Source: Taibaiella helva (GTDB taxonomy: Bacteria > Bacteroidota > Bacteroidia > Chitinophagales > Chitinophagaceae). From it: a DNA stretch of 64,000 bases. Every line of letters starts with the position of its first letter. Position 1 is the first letter of the stretch. Of this stretch, positions 9,101 through 17,894 are shown in pieces. Where the stretch lies: NCBI RefSeq assembly GCF_003545695.1, contig NZ_QUZZ01000001.1:124001-188000 (forward strand), written 5' to 3'. The notes under the pieces were generated by a model. The model did no database searches and had not been told where the DNA came from. It saw only the letters and a list, made by a program, of their open reading frames with translations. The position numbers were made by a program, and so were the translations under genes.

Positions 9101-12100
9101 GCTCGACCCTTTCATCTACAAGCCCACCAATTCGGGTGATCTTTATATTAACCTGGGTAATGTTTCGGAAGATGTGCTTAAGGATTCCCGCTTGTCTTTT
9201 GAGAACGGTATTCCCTATCCCAAGGATCCGAGCAAGCTGGACGCGACGCAGTGGGGTTATGTGCCCCGCTTCCAGCAGCAGATCACCCGCTCCTTCGATA
9301 ACGACCAGGATGCCCGGAGGGTGCAGGACGTGGGTTATGATGAGCTGGACAATGATGAAGAGAAAAGAATCTTCGGACCTTTTCTTAATGATCCGGCGAT
9401 TACCGGTTTGGCCCCGGCTGCTCTTCAGAAGTTATCTGCTGACCCGGCTTCTGACGATTTCCATCATTTCAGGGGCAGCGACTATGACCAGATGACCGGG
9501 CGGCATGGGGAGGCCCTGCTGCGCTATATCGACTTCAACAGTCCGCAAGGTAATTCGCCGGTAAACAACCTCAATTCAAATTTTACCACATCGGGATCGG
9601 CTATTCCCGAATCGGAGGACATTAACCGGGACAATTCGCTGAACGAGACCGAGGCCTATTACCAGTACCGCATCCGGCTTGAAGCCTCCAATACGCCGAA
9701 CATGCAGGTCGGCCGCAACTTTATCGTGGACCGCAAGGAATCGGATATCAAGCTGCCCAACGGCCGTATACAGCGGGAGGTCTGGTACCAGTTTAAAGTG
9801 CCGATCCGCGAATATGATCATGCAGTAGGCGGTATCAGCGACTTCCGTTCCATACGCTTTATCCGTATGTTCCTGTCCGGCTTCCAGGATACGGCATACC
9901 TCCGTTTTGCGCAGCTGCAGCTCGACCGGAACCAATGGCGCCGCTACCTGTTCTCGCTAACCTCGCCGGGTGAAAATATACCGCAGGAAGACCTGCAGAC
10001 CACCAGCTTTGCGCTCACCTCCGTAAGCGTGGAACAGAACTCGGACCGTAAACCGATACCCTATGTTATTCCGCCGGGCGTAGAGCGTCAGGTAACTCCT
10101 TCCGGCCTCGGCGGCGGGCAAACGATACAGCAGGATGAGCAATCCCTGTCGTTGCAGGTGTGCGGGCTTAAGGATGGTGATGCACGCGCTGTATTTAAGG
10201 AGCTGAGAATGGATATGCGGCAGTACAAAACCCTGCGGATGTTCATTCATGCCGAATCGGTTCCGAACCAGGCTATACTGAATGACGGCGACCTCGTCGC
10301 ATTCATCCGTATCGGCAGCGACTTTATCAACAATTATTACGAATACCAGATTCCGCTTAAGATCACGCCGCCAAGCGTGGGAAGGAACGCAGAGCAGATA
10401 TGGCTGGCAGGCAATAAGCTGGAGCTGCTGATGAGCAAGCTTACCGACCTGAAAACACAGCGGAACAACTCGGGCCAGCCTTCTTTCCAGCCTTACCGTG
10501 CAGTCGACGAGCAGGGTAATACCATGATCGTGGTGGGTAATCCCAACTTTGGCGATGTCAAGAATATTATGCTCGGTACCGCCAATCCAAAGAAAACGCT
10601 ACAGACGCCGCTGGACGACGGTCAGCGCAAATGCGCCGAAATCTGGTTCGATGAGCTGAGAATGGTTGAACCCGATGAGCAGCCGGGCTATGCCGCCTCG
10701 GGCCAGGCCAATATCCAGCTGGCCGACCTGGGTAATGTACACCTGGGAGGGAGTATGCATACTGTCGGCTATGGTAACATAGATCAGAAAGTCGATCAGC
10801 GCTCGCGCGATAATTTTTATTCCTACGATGCTTCCACCAACCTGAATGTGGGAAAGCTGCTGCCCAGGTCTTTCGGCCTGCAGCTGCCGGTATATGCAGG
10901 GTATAGCCAAACGATCAGCAATCCCAAATATGATCCTTATGATAAGGATGTGCTGCTGGGCAATAAACTGGATGGGGCAACCGATGCCCGTGCACGGGAT
11001 TCGATGCGTAAGGCGGCGCAGGATTTTACTTCTGTAACCAGCTTTAACCTAGCCAACATCCGCTACCTGGGCAACCCCGAAAAACAGGGTAAGACACCCA
11101 TGCCCTGGAGCCTGAAGAATTTTGACGGAAGCTACTCCTACAACCGGAGCTTCAAGCGCAGCCCCCTGCTCGAAAAAGACGAGCTCGTAGAACAAAGGCT
11201 GGGCCTGGGGTATAACTATACCATAAAATCGGCCTTTATCGAGCCTTTCAAAAGAATGATCAAGTCAAAATCCAAATGGCTGCTGCCCATCAAGGATTTT
11301 AACTTTAACCTGCTGCCCAGCAATTTCTCCTTCCGTACCGACATGCACCGGCTGGTGGGTGAAACGCAGGTGCGTAATATCGACGACGGCCCTTACAGGA
11401 TCCCTTCAACCTTTTATAAGAACTTTACCTGGGACAGAACCTATAACCTGCGCTGGGAGCTTACCCGTTCGCTCTCTTTCAACTATACAGCCAACAACCA
11501 GTCCCGTATTGATGAGCCTTACGGCCGTATCGACAGCAAGCAGAAACGCGACTCCCTGTGGAGTGCCATTTCCAAGTTTGGACGAAATACCTATTTCTCG
11601 CAGACCTTAAATGTGACGTATACGCTGCCGACTCAGAAGTTCCCGTTCCTGGATTGGACAAGGGCGACTGCGTCCTATGCTTCCACCTATAACTGGACCG
11701 CGGCTTCGCGCCTGGCCTATGAGCAGGGAAATATCATTGCCAATACGCAGCAAAAGCAGATCAATGGTGAGCTTACCTTTAGCCAGCTGTATAATAAATC
11801 AAGGTGGCTGAAAGCGATCAATACGCCTAAGCCGGTCAGCCGTAATACCGCCGACAAGCTGGGTCCCAAGAATCCCGCTTTGCAGTCCCTGGGCGGAGCT
11901 AAAGGCGATGGTATCAATGCACAGAACAGCAATAATGCTGTTAAGCAAAAGGAAGAGCCCAAGCGTAAACCGCAGCAGGAGCTGCCGCCGCGTCCGAAAA
12001 AGAAAAAGATAGAAAAGAGCAAGATACCCGGCGCCGATACCATGAGCAAGCGGCAGCTGGACTCTACTTATCATGCCCTGAAAAAAGCAGAGAGGAAACG

Positions 12101-13598
12101 TTTCCGCAAGGAACTGGCAGCCTGGCGCGCCAAGAGGCGGAATATTGTGCCCGAAATACCCGAAGCCGTTCGTATAACCGGCCGTCTCGTAACCATGCTG
12201 AAGCGGGTAACCGTGAACTATTCGGAGAACTCCGGGACTATTTTACCGGGCTTCATGGACAGTACCCAATTCCTGGGTGTGAACAGCCGGTCGGGCAATA
12301 ACTGGTACGACTTTGCCTTCGGCGCGCAACCCGATCGCGCCTGGTTTGACCGGCAGGCGGCGCTAGACCGTATATCGAAGGATCCGTTCTTTAACGGCCA
12401 GCTGCAGCAAACTTACACTCAGAACTATAGTCTGCAAGCTACTTTCGAGCCCTTCCCCGACCTGCGCATCGACCTTACCTGGAGCAAGCAGTTTAGCAAG
12501 AACTACTCGGAGACATTTAAATACAATGATGATATAGCCAATGGCCCGCTTGGCTATCAGCATTATACTCCCTATAGCATGGGTACATTCAACATCAGCT
12601 TTATCGGGATCAAGACCATGTTCTCTCCCTCTAGCGCCAACAGCCTGTCCCAGCCCTACCAGGATTTCATGAACAACCGGGAGATTATCTCCAGGAGGCT
12701 GGGCGCGATCAATCCTTATACGGCGGGTCAGCTGGATCCCCAGGATCCCAACTACACCAAGGGATATACGCAGTATTCCCAGGACGTGCTGATACCTGCT
12801 TTCCTGGCGGCCTATACCGGTCGCGACGCCAATACGATACCGCTTGTCGAAAGCAACAGCCCGGGCATCAGGTCCAATCCTTTCAAGAATTATATCCCGA
12901 TGCCCAACTGGAAATTGGTGTACAATGGCCTGACGAAGCTGCCGTTCTTTGCTGAATATTTTACGAATTTCAACCTGAGCCATACCTATACCGGCAACCT
13001 GTCGATGAACAGCTTCCTGAGCACTTTCTATTACCAGGACATCCTGTCGATGGGCTTCCCTTCGTTCATCGATTCCAACTCGCATAGCTACGTGCCGTTC
13101 TTCCAGGTGCCCAACATTACCATAAGCGAGAACCTGGGGCCCTTCCTGGGTATCGACGCAGCATTCAGGAATGGCGTCAATGTGACCTTTAAGTTCAACA
13201 AGTCAAGGATGCTGAGCCTTAGCCTGGTCGACTACCAGGTAAGCGAGACCAAATCGACTGAGCTCGTGGTGGGCGGCGGCGCCAGGATCAAAGGCATGAA
13301 CCTGCCTTTCACAGTCTTCGGCACGCGCCGGTTGAAGAACGATATCAATATCAATATGTCGATCGGGTACCGCGATGATATCACAACCAACAGCTACCTG
13401 GCCCAGAATACCAATATACCTACTCATGGGCAAAAGGTGATCACGATATCGCCCACCATCGATTATATTGTCAACGATAACCTGCAGCTACGCTTGTTCT
13501 ACGACAGGCGGCAGAGCATACCGGTAATGTCGACCTCCTATCCTATCACCACCACAAGGGCCGGTATTACCCTCCGCTTCCTGTTTGCCCCGCAATAA
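6108..13598 (+). CDS. sprA: T9SS translocon protein SprA (cell surface protein SprA)
   Basis: SprA is the very large outer-membrane barrel that forms the protein-conducting channel of the type IX secretion system. At 2496 residues the product has the family's usual size. A signal or anchor helix covers about residues 9-30, followed by a proline-rich stretch (PPPPPPPT). The rest is long amphipathic beta structure rich in Asn, Tyr and Phe, and it ends in a strand with a C-terminal aromatic pattern (ITLRFLFAPQ). The start is TTG, preceded by AGGAAG 5 bases upstream; no ATG is available in this stretch. A Lys/Pro-rich block near residues 1945-2015 stands out. The window also encodes two likely T9SS substrates (type B near 45-47 kb, type A near 50 kb). 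Confidence 0.96.
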   Translation: MAQKQHTQFGYKLLAVVIIIIALAQVFTARGFEDPYFDPPPPPPPTDTPELRFPIDPGEQLGTPEKKQPSIDLNDPSNVEKNVEYNPEEDRFYLNEQVGGKDIKNPTYMEADEYRKLKADQDETDYWRQRLDALSMFNQKPKLPALTKEGIFNRLFGSDKITIKPQGNLDLTFGGNWQNMKNPNLTQRAQKYGIFDFDMQMNVNLLAQIGDKLKLNISNNTLPTFGEQNTQKLEYTGKEDEIIKKLEAGNVSFPLKSSLLTGPLSLFGLKTQLQFGKLFVTGVLSQQKSQRKSINLQGGAQTQSFEIKVDDYEENRNFLLGQYFFNNYNASLTEFPKIKSQVVLTRVEVWITNRTGATQNVRNMINFMDLGEAHPYAKVLENPSAPTYATGIPDNRVNRLYDLLNQNPSLRVQGSGAARSLVSIGLDSAQGRDYTIATMRQLSPSEFTFHPQLGYISLNTQINADDIVGVAYMYTYNGKPYQVGEFSESLSPDSSNTKVMFLKMLKGVAATPRLPIWNLMMKNVYSLGGANISKEDFRLNVMYQDPGGGEKRYIPEGPSAGVPLITLLNLDRLNVQNDPAPDGVFDYVEGITVNSQMGKIIFPTLQPFGSDLKPAFGGDPKLERRYTYQLLYDSTKTIARQFQQNNRFLIRGNYKGASGSEVSLGGYNIPQGSVTVTAGGQRLAENVDYQVDYSRGSVKILNQGILASGMPISISYEDNATFGLVQQNFWGARFDYFSSEKLTIGGTIMRLTERPFTQKVTYGDDPIKNTVVGLDANYQSEFPWLTRALDKLPIFSTSAPSLIALTGEVAGIFPGHQRFINSLDPEGSVQIDDFEGANNSIDLRFPITSWTLASTPVGAKDGLNRTLFPEAINTTDWSSNNNRAKLSWYMLEPTLIDGSFGTPGNIKSDTSLQDYWRLVLQQDVFPQKTLLTGQNGLQTFDLGYYPSTRGPYNFRTTEINNDGTLSSPQNRWGGIQRALDNNSSDFEASNVEYITFWMLDPFIYKPTNSGDLYINLGNVSEDVLKDSRLSFENGIPYPKDPSKLDATQWGYVPRFQQQITRSFDNDQDARRVQDVGYDELDNDEEKRIFGPFLNDPAITGLAPAALQKLSADPASDDFHHFRGSDYDQMTGRHGEALLRYIDFNSPQGNSPVNNLNSNFTTSGSAIPESEDINRDNSLNETEAYYQYRIRLEASNTPNMQVGRNFIVDRKESDIKLPNGRIQREVWYQFKVPIREYDHAVGGISDFRSIRFIRMFLSGFQDTAYLRFAQLQLDRNQWRRYLFSLTSPGENIPQEDLQTTSFALTSVSVEQNSDRKPIPYVIPPGVERQVTPSGLGGGQTIQQDEQSLSLQVCGLKDGDARAVFKELRMDMRQYKTLRMFIHAESVPNQAILNDGDLVAFIRIGSDFINNYYEYQIPLKITPPSVGRNAEQIWLAGNKLELLMSKLTDLKTQRNNSGQPSFQPYRAVDEQGNTMIVVGNPNFGDVKNIMLGTANPKKTLQTPLDDGQRKCAEIWFDELRMVEPDEQPGYAASGQANIQLADLGNVHLGGSMHTVGYGNIDQKVDQRSRDNFYSYDASTNLNVGKLLPRSFGLQLPVYAGYSQTISNPKYDPYDKDVLLGNKLDGATDARARDSMRKAAQDFTSVTSFNLANIRYLGNPEKQGKTPMPWSLKNFDGSYSYNRSFKRSPLLEKDELVEQRLGLGYNYTIKSAFIEPFKRMIKSKSKWLLPIKDFNFNLLPSNFSFRTDMHRLVGETQVRNIDDGPYRIPSTFYKNFTWDRTYNLRWELTRSLSFNYTANNQSRIDEPYGRIDSKQKRDSLWSAISKFGRNTYFSQTLNVTYTLPTQKFPFLDWTRATASYASTYNWTAASRLAYEQGNIIANTQQKQINGELTFSQLYNKSRWLKAINTPKPVSRNTADKLGPKNPALQSLGGAKGDGINAQNSNNAVKQKEEPKRKPQQELPPRPKKKKIEKSKIPGADTMSKRQLDSTYHALKKAERKRFRKELAAWRAKRRNIVPEIPEAVRITGRLVTMLKRVTVNYSENSGTILPGFMDSTQFLGVNSRSGNNWYDFAFGAQPDRAWFDRQAALDRISKDPFFNGQLQQTYTQNYSLQATFEPFPDLRIDLTWSKQFSKNYSETFKYNDDIANGPLGYQHYTPYSMGTFNISFIGIKTMFSPSSANSLSQPYQDFMNNREIISRRLGAINPYTAGQLDPQDPNYTKGYTQYSQDVLIPAFLAAYTGRDANTIPLVESNSPGIRSNPFKNYIPMPNWKLVYNGLTKLPFFAEYFTNFNLSHTYTGNLSMNSFLSTFYYQDILSMGFPSFIDSNSHSYVPFFQVPNITISENLGPFLGIDAAFRNGVNVTFKFNKSRMLSLSLVDYQVSETKSTELVVGGGARIKGMNLPFTVFGTRRLKNDININMSIGYRDDITTNSYLAQNTNIPTHGQKVITISPTIDYIVNDNLQLRLFYDRRQSIPVMSTSYPITTTRAGITLRFLFAPQ

Positions 13599-13614
13599 TT
13601 TCCGGAAGATTATT

Positions 13615-13645
13615 ATACTCTGTTGTCTGTAAAGCAGCAGAGTAT
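13615..13645 (+). terminator. Possible terminator of sprA
   Basis: ATACTCTG and CAGAGTAT form a perfect 8-bp stem 16 bases after the sprA stop, with a 15-base loop that can extend the pairing. The T run after it is weak, so this is tentative. Confidence 0.45.
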
Positions 13646-13760
13646 TTATCGATATTGGATCAATATTAACGCTTGCACCAAAACTATTCCCCGGCAGGAG
13701 CTGTTCTTTCACCAGCGGCGCATAGGCAGCCGCTTTTACTACCACTCACAATTACTAGTA

Positions 13761-14360
13761 ATGAAAGAATGGATCCTGCTGTTCACGCTGGTTACATTGG
13801 TGTGCGCCGGAATGATTGCCTGTAATGCCTCTGCCACTTCGGGGCAACGGCATATAGATTCTACCATCATCTTGATGACCACTTCGATAGGAAGCGCTAC
13901 GCCCGAGCCTGCAGAGAACGGCGTCGAAGTAGGAGAAGCTACCATGGCGCCCGGGAGAGACCTGACCGATAATATAGCCCGGTCGAAAGACCATACCACC
14001 TTTACTTTGCTGCTGAAGGCGTCTGGCATTGGTCAAAGCCTGAAGAACACCGGCCGTTATACGCTTTTTGCCCCTTCCAACGAAGCCTTCAACGAAATGC
14101 CCTCAGGCACGGTGGATAGCCTGCTGCAACCTGCTCATAAGGCCGAGCTGCTGCTGCTGATCCGCAATCACCTCATCACCGGTAGCTTCACCCTTGATCA
14201 GTTACGCAGCCACAACCCGTTGCATACCTTGTCGGGCACGCCGGTCAGCCTGGTCCATAAAGGAGGGGAATGGTGGATCAATCATGCCCGCATCAGCACT
14301 GCTGATATCCGCAGCAGCAACGGGACTTTATTTACTACTGAAGGCGTATTGAAACCATAG
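13761..14360 (+). CDS. Fasciclin (FAS1) domain protein, probably exported
   Basis: The 199-residue protein has an N-terminal hydrophobic segment (residues 4-19) ending in MIAC, a weak lipobox, so it may be a lipoprotein. The single FAS1 domain covers about residues 65-199. Typical landmarks are FTLLLKASG, TLFAPSNEAF, LLIRNHLITG and the terminal motif NGTLFTTEGVLKP. FAS1 domains usually mediate adhesion or ligand binding at the surface. I chose the ATG at 13761 rather than an upstream TTG because it places the signal sequence at the N terminus. It follows sprA but is probably separate from it. Confidence 0.87.
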   Translation: MKEWILLFTLVTLVCAGMIACNASATSGQRHIDSTIILMTTSIGSATPEPAENGVEVGEATMAPGRDLTDNIARSKDHTTFTLLLKASGIGQSLKNTGRYTLFAPSNEAFNEMPSGTVDSLLQPAHKAELLLLIRNHLITGSFTLDQLRSHNPLHTLSGTPVSLVHKGGEWWINHARISTADIRSSNGTLFTTEGVLKP

Positions 14361-14425
14361 CAGTCTCCCGGCTGGCCCGTGTTCCCGCTCCTGCAAATCT
14401 CTTCCGGCCATTCAGCATTTCTCCC

Positions 14426-14433
14426 TATTTTCG
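14426..14433 (+). promoter_or_regulatory. Promoter-like box abutting gltX
   Basis: TATTTTCG matches TAnnTTTG at 7 of 8 positions and ends 4 bases before the gltX ATG. Transcription starting a few bases downstream would give a leaderless mRNA. The same arrangement recurs at several genes in this window. Confidence 0.45.
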
Positions 14434-14437
14434 CGGC

Positions 14438-15970
14438 ATGAATTCAAATCATGTTCGTGTGCGCTTTGCGCCCAGTCCTACCGGCGGTCTGCACCTCGGA
14501 GGCGTTCGTACGGTACTGTTCAATTACCTTTTTGCCCGTAAACACAACGGTACCTTCGTGCTGCGTATAGAGGATACTGACCAGGGACGTTTTGTTCCCG
14601 GCGCCGAGGAGTATATTTTCGATTGCCTTGACTGGTGCGGGTTAACGCCCGATGAAAGTGTCCGGAAGGAAGGGCCTTATGCACCCTACCGGCAAAGCGA
14701 GCGCAAAGCCATCTACCGCGACTATGCCGAGCAGCTGCTCGAAAGCGGCCACGCCTACTATGCCTTTGATACACCCGAAGAGCTGGAAAAGATGCGCCAT
14801 GATCTGAAAACACCCGAAAACCCCTCGCCGCAATACGATCACCGTACCAGGGGCATGATGCGGAACTCCCTTACCCTGGGTGAGGAAGAGACCCGCCGCC
14901 TGATCCTGGAAGGCACGCCCTATGTCGTGCGGATCAAAGTACCCGAGAACGAGACTATCCATTTTCACGATATGATCCGCGGCGACATCCGCCACGAGAC
15001 TAATGTGGTGGACGATAAGGTGCTGCTGAAAGCCGACGGTATGCCTACCTATCACCTGGCTGTGGTGGTGGACGATTACCTGATGAAGATCACACATGCT
15101 TTCCGCGGAGAGGAGTGGTTGCCCAGCGCACCCGTCCATATCCTGCTGTGGCAGTACCTGGGCTGGGAGGCGCACATGCCCCAATGGGCGCACCTGCCGC
15201 TGATCCTGAAGCCGGATGGCAATGGTAAGCTGAGCAAGCGCGACGGCGACCGTTTAGGCTTTCCTGTATTTGCTATGGACTGGACAGATCCGAAAACAGG
15301 AGAGGTGACTACCGGCTTTAAAGAAAGAGGGTTCCTCCCTGAAGCCTTTGTAAACCTGCTGGCGATGCTTGGCTGGAACCCCGGAACGGAGCAGGAAGTA
15401 TTCAGCCTGGAAGAGCTGTGCGAGCTGTTCTCTATGGAAAGGGTGCACAAAGGCGGAGCCAAGTTCGATTATGAAAAAGCGAAATGGTTCAACCAGCAGC
15501 ATATCCTTCGTGCCGATAACAACCGCCTGGCGGCATTGGTAGCACCTTTCTTTGAAAAAGAAAATATTGCTACAGAACCGGAACACCTCGCACAGGTCGT
15601 GGCATTGATCAAAGAACGTTGCCACCTTTTGTCTGACTTCGTCACTCAGGGACGCTTTTTCTTCGAGGCGCCGGCCCGGCCCGATCTTGAAGCCGTTAAA
15701 GGAAAATGGAGCCCTGAAAAAACAGCGTTCTTCCAGGACTGGTCGGCTTCCCTCGATGGTGCCGTGCTGGATCATGAAGCCCTCGAAGCCTCGTTCACAG
15801 AGCTGGCGGCCGCTAAAGGGATCAAAAAAGGAGACCTGATGCTGCCCCTGCGCATCATGCTGGTAGGCGGCAAGTTTGGGCCCGGCGTATTCGATATCGT
15901 AGCGATGATCGGCAGCACAGCCACACAGCAACGTATCGAGGCTGCGCTGGTGCAACTGAGCCAGCCTTGA
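14438..15970 (+). CDS. gltX: Glutamate--tRNA ligase
   Basis: GltX charges tRNA-Glu with glutamate using ATP (class I synthetase). The 510-residue protein carries the HIGH-type signature FAPSPTGGLHLGG at residues 10-22 and the KMSKS-type loop KLSKR at about 263-267. The catalytic domain continues through GMPTYHLAVVVDDYLM, and a helical anticodon-binding domain fills the C-terminal third. The family can be discriminating or non-discriminating toward tRNA-Gln; the sequence alone does not settle this by eye. A terminator follows 31 bases downstream, so this is a single-gene unit. Confidence 0.98.
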   Translation: MNSNHVRVRFAPSPTGGLHLGGVRTVLFNYLFARKHNGTFVLRIEDTDQGRFVPGAEEYIFDCLDWCGLTPDESVRKEGPYAPYRQSERKAIYRDYAEQLLESGHAYYAFDTPEELEKMRHDLKTPENPSPQYDHRTRGMMRNSLTLGEEETRRLILEGTPYVVRIKVPENETIHFHDMIRGDIRHETNVVDDKVLLKADGMPTYHLAVVVDDYLMKITHAFRGEEWLPSAPVHILLWQYLGWEAHMPQWAHLPLILKPDGNGKLSKRDGDRLGFPVFAMDWTDPKTGEVTTGFKERGFLPEAFVNLLAMLGWNPGTEQEVFSLEELCELFSMERVHKGGAKFDYEKAKWFNQQHILRADNNRLAALVAPFFEKENIATEPEHLAQVVALIKERCHLLSDFVTQGRFFFEAPARPDLEAVKGKWSPEKTAFFQDWSASLDGAVLDHEALEASFTELAAAKGIKKGDLMLPLRIMLVGGKFGPGVFDIVAMIGSTATQQRIEAALVQLSQP

Positions 15971-16001
15971 ACAACCGGCCAGAGAGTAATAATAAGAAAT
16001 T

Positions 16002-16041
16002 GATAAAGCCTGCAGGAAGATATGCTTCCGCAGGCTTTATC
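16002..16041 (+). terminator. Terminator hairpin after gltX
   Basis: GATAAAGCCTGC (16002-16013) and GGAAG pair with CTTCC and GCAGGCTTTATC (16025-16041), leaving a single bulged A and a 5-base loop. The 17-bp stem lies 31 bases after the gltX stop. A U tract is missing, but the stem is strong. Confidence 0.7.
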
Positions 16042-16044
16042 TTG

Positions 16045-16540
16045 ACCATGCCGGTCGGGACGCATAGCGGCCTGAACGGCATGGCTTTGGATCCTGGGAT
16101 TACAGGGTGTACGGAAAGAGGCTATGAGGACTTAATCATTACAAAAGGACAAGATAACGCAGTCCGGCCTGCACTGCTTATACTCAGCCTTTCCCGATCT
16201 TATAGGACAGGATGGCAGATGATCCTATAGCTATCTGTGCTATAGGCTCCGTAGGAGCCGAATGTTTGTAGCGACAATATGAACAAACAATAAATTGCTC
16301 CGTAGGAGCAAAACCAGTTGTGAGAAGAATATGCATCCAGCCGCCGTTCAGGCCGTTGCACGTCCCGACCGTCCTGGCCATGCAGATGCGGGACAAGCTC
16401 ATCCATAAGTACCGAAGCGTTCCATCCGCTGTGTCTGAACCGATGCCCCGGATTTTCATCAGGACATACCAATATTGTATCCCCCAACTTTTCCGTTTGA
16501 TCCGCTTTGCGTAGAGATAGGCTTTGCTCCTACGGAATAA
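16045..16540. repeat. Non-coding island of inverted repeats and GTAGGAGC palindromes
   Basis: The 669 bases between gltX and the next gene hold no convincing coding sequence but much repeat structure. A 29-base block at about 16052-16080 recurs in inverted orientation near 16345-16372 with a few mismatches. Two perfect palindromes share the core GCTCCGTAGGAGC: GGCTCC-GTA-GGAGCC at 16245-16259 and TTGCTCC-GTA-GGAGCAA at 16295-16311. Between them TGTTTGT (16263-16269) and ACAAACA (16283-16289) form a third hairpin. A half copy, TTGCTCCTACGGAA, lies at about 16525. The layout suggests an interspersed repeat (REP- or MITE-like) copied elsewhere in the genome, possibly with an RNA product. A minus-strand open frame across it (16184-16621) looks like a by-product. 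Confidence 0.6.
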
Positions 16541-16639
16541 GATAGCATGCGCGACGAACGGCCTGTTTGGTAACAGGCAAAAAAGAAGGCCGCTTAGAGA
16601 GAAGCAGCCCTGTATAAACAAAAGAAGAAGAAGACGTAA

Positions 16640-17716
16640 TTACCGGGGTGCATAAGCCGGGTAGAAAGCCACCTTACGGCTCCATTTTTCCATAGAAGCC
16701 ATATTGTCGCCATATTCGGTTTCTGCAATATATTCCTGCTGTAGGGTTTTCATGCGGCTTACGTATTTTTCACGAAGCGCATCGATGTCCGGTTTCAATG
16801 AGTTGAAGGTAAAACTTTTTTCTTGTAATTCCTTGATTAATTCATTTGTAACAAAGGCTGATATTTTAAAATAGGTCTGCTCGTAGGCAAGCCGCTTCTT
16901 CACATCCTGTCCCTGACGCAGCCAGGAGCGCGCCTGGTCGAAGTAAGGCAGCAGCTCGATAAAAGCCTCGGCTTGGCCATCGATATGGCGGATCTGGTAG
17001 TTGATCATCAACCCGCATTCGGCCGATGAGGGCTCGGTACCCTGTTCGGGCGCCTTGGCCACAAAATGGAAAATATTCAGCGGACGCTGCGGATTGTAAG
17101 GCAGGAGGTTCTTCTGCTGTGGTTCTTTCACAAAGATGTAAGATACCTTGATAGGTTGGTTGCCTTTGTACATAGCCAGAAAAGGTCCGATCTTCTGATC
17201 CATTTCCGACAGGTAGTTGGTCAGGTTGCGGCACATCAGCTCACCGGCATTTACCGACATGAACATACCGGTGTTACGGGTATCGGTAATGACATAATCC
17301 ATCAGGCGGTGTCCTGCTTTATTGAAGAGCGTATAGTGGGTATTGAGGGCTATCTCGGCGCCTTTGAACGAAGATTTTTCGTACAGGAGATAATCATAGA
17401 CATGGAGCTCTACTTCTTCTGCCAAACCATTTTGTACGGTGCTTTCATTCAGAAATTGGGTAAACTCTTCTTCCAGGCTTTGGCGGAACTCGGCTTTCAG
17501 AAAGTAATTGTGCGCGCCGGTGCTCAGGTAACCGATGTTGTTCGACTTGTCCAGGCGTTCATCGATAGTGCGTGTAATACGGAAATGATTGATCTGGATT
17601 TTTTCCTTGGCAGGTGTGATCCGCATCATCTTGATCTTGGCTGAAGCCATAGGCCCTACAGCGACCAGAAGCGCCAGGCACACAGCAAAAAAGCCGCGGC
17701 TTTTGATTCTGCACAT
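16640..17716 (-). CDS. Exported protein of unknown function
   Basis: I do not recognise this 358-residue protein. The start at 17716 gives a clean signal peptide (MCRIKSRGFFAVCLALL through VGPMASA, about residues 1-25); an upstream in-frame start would add 36 residues of non-signal sequence. The mature protein is mixed alpha/beta without Cys clusters or repeats. Recognisable stretches include FRITRTIDERLDKSNNIGYL and a middle region LFNKAGHRLMDYVITDTRN. Its C terminus is helical and charged (YVSRMKTLQQEYIAETEYGD). It is probably periplasmic or surface-exposed. It lies downstream of mfd with a gap of 178 bases and the same orientation. Confidence 0.75.
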   Translation of the reverse strand: MCRIKSRGFFAVCLALLVAVGPMASAKIKMMRITPAKEKIQINHFRITRTIDERLDKSNNIGYLSTGAHNYFLKAEFRQSLEEEFTQFLNESTVQNGLAEEVELHVYDYLLYEKSSFKGAEIALNTHYTLFNKAGHRLMDYVITDTRNTGMFMSVNAGELMCRNLTNYLSEMDQKIGPFLAMYKGNQPIKVSYIFVKEPQQKNLLPYNPQRPLNIFHFVAKAPEQGTEPSSAECGLMINYQIRHIDGQAEAFIELLPYFDQARSWLRQGQDVKKRLAYEQTYFKISAFVTNELIKELQEKSFTFNSLKPDIDALREKYVSRMKTLQQEYIAETEYGDNMASMEKWSRKVAFYPAYAPR

Positions 17717-17894
17717 AAGAAATTGTATGGATTGGTTCAAGGGAAAGTTATGCAGCTTTTTACATTTATTATATTTTTTCGTCAGATATATTTGACGACT
17801 ATTTATAATTAAGAAGGAACACAATATTTTGTATTCCTCCCCCGGTTTATCAGTATTAGATATTTTTTAGCAAAAAAACTGGAAATTTATAGAA

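Noticed and set aside
16184-16621. 145-codon minus-strand open frame over the repeat island
   Set aside because: It translates straight through palindromes and repeats, which gives an artefactual protein; similar conceptual proteins are probably common wherever this repeat occurs.
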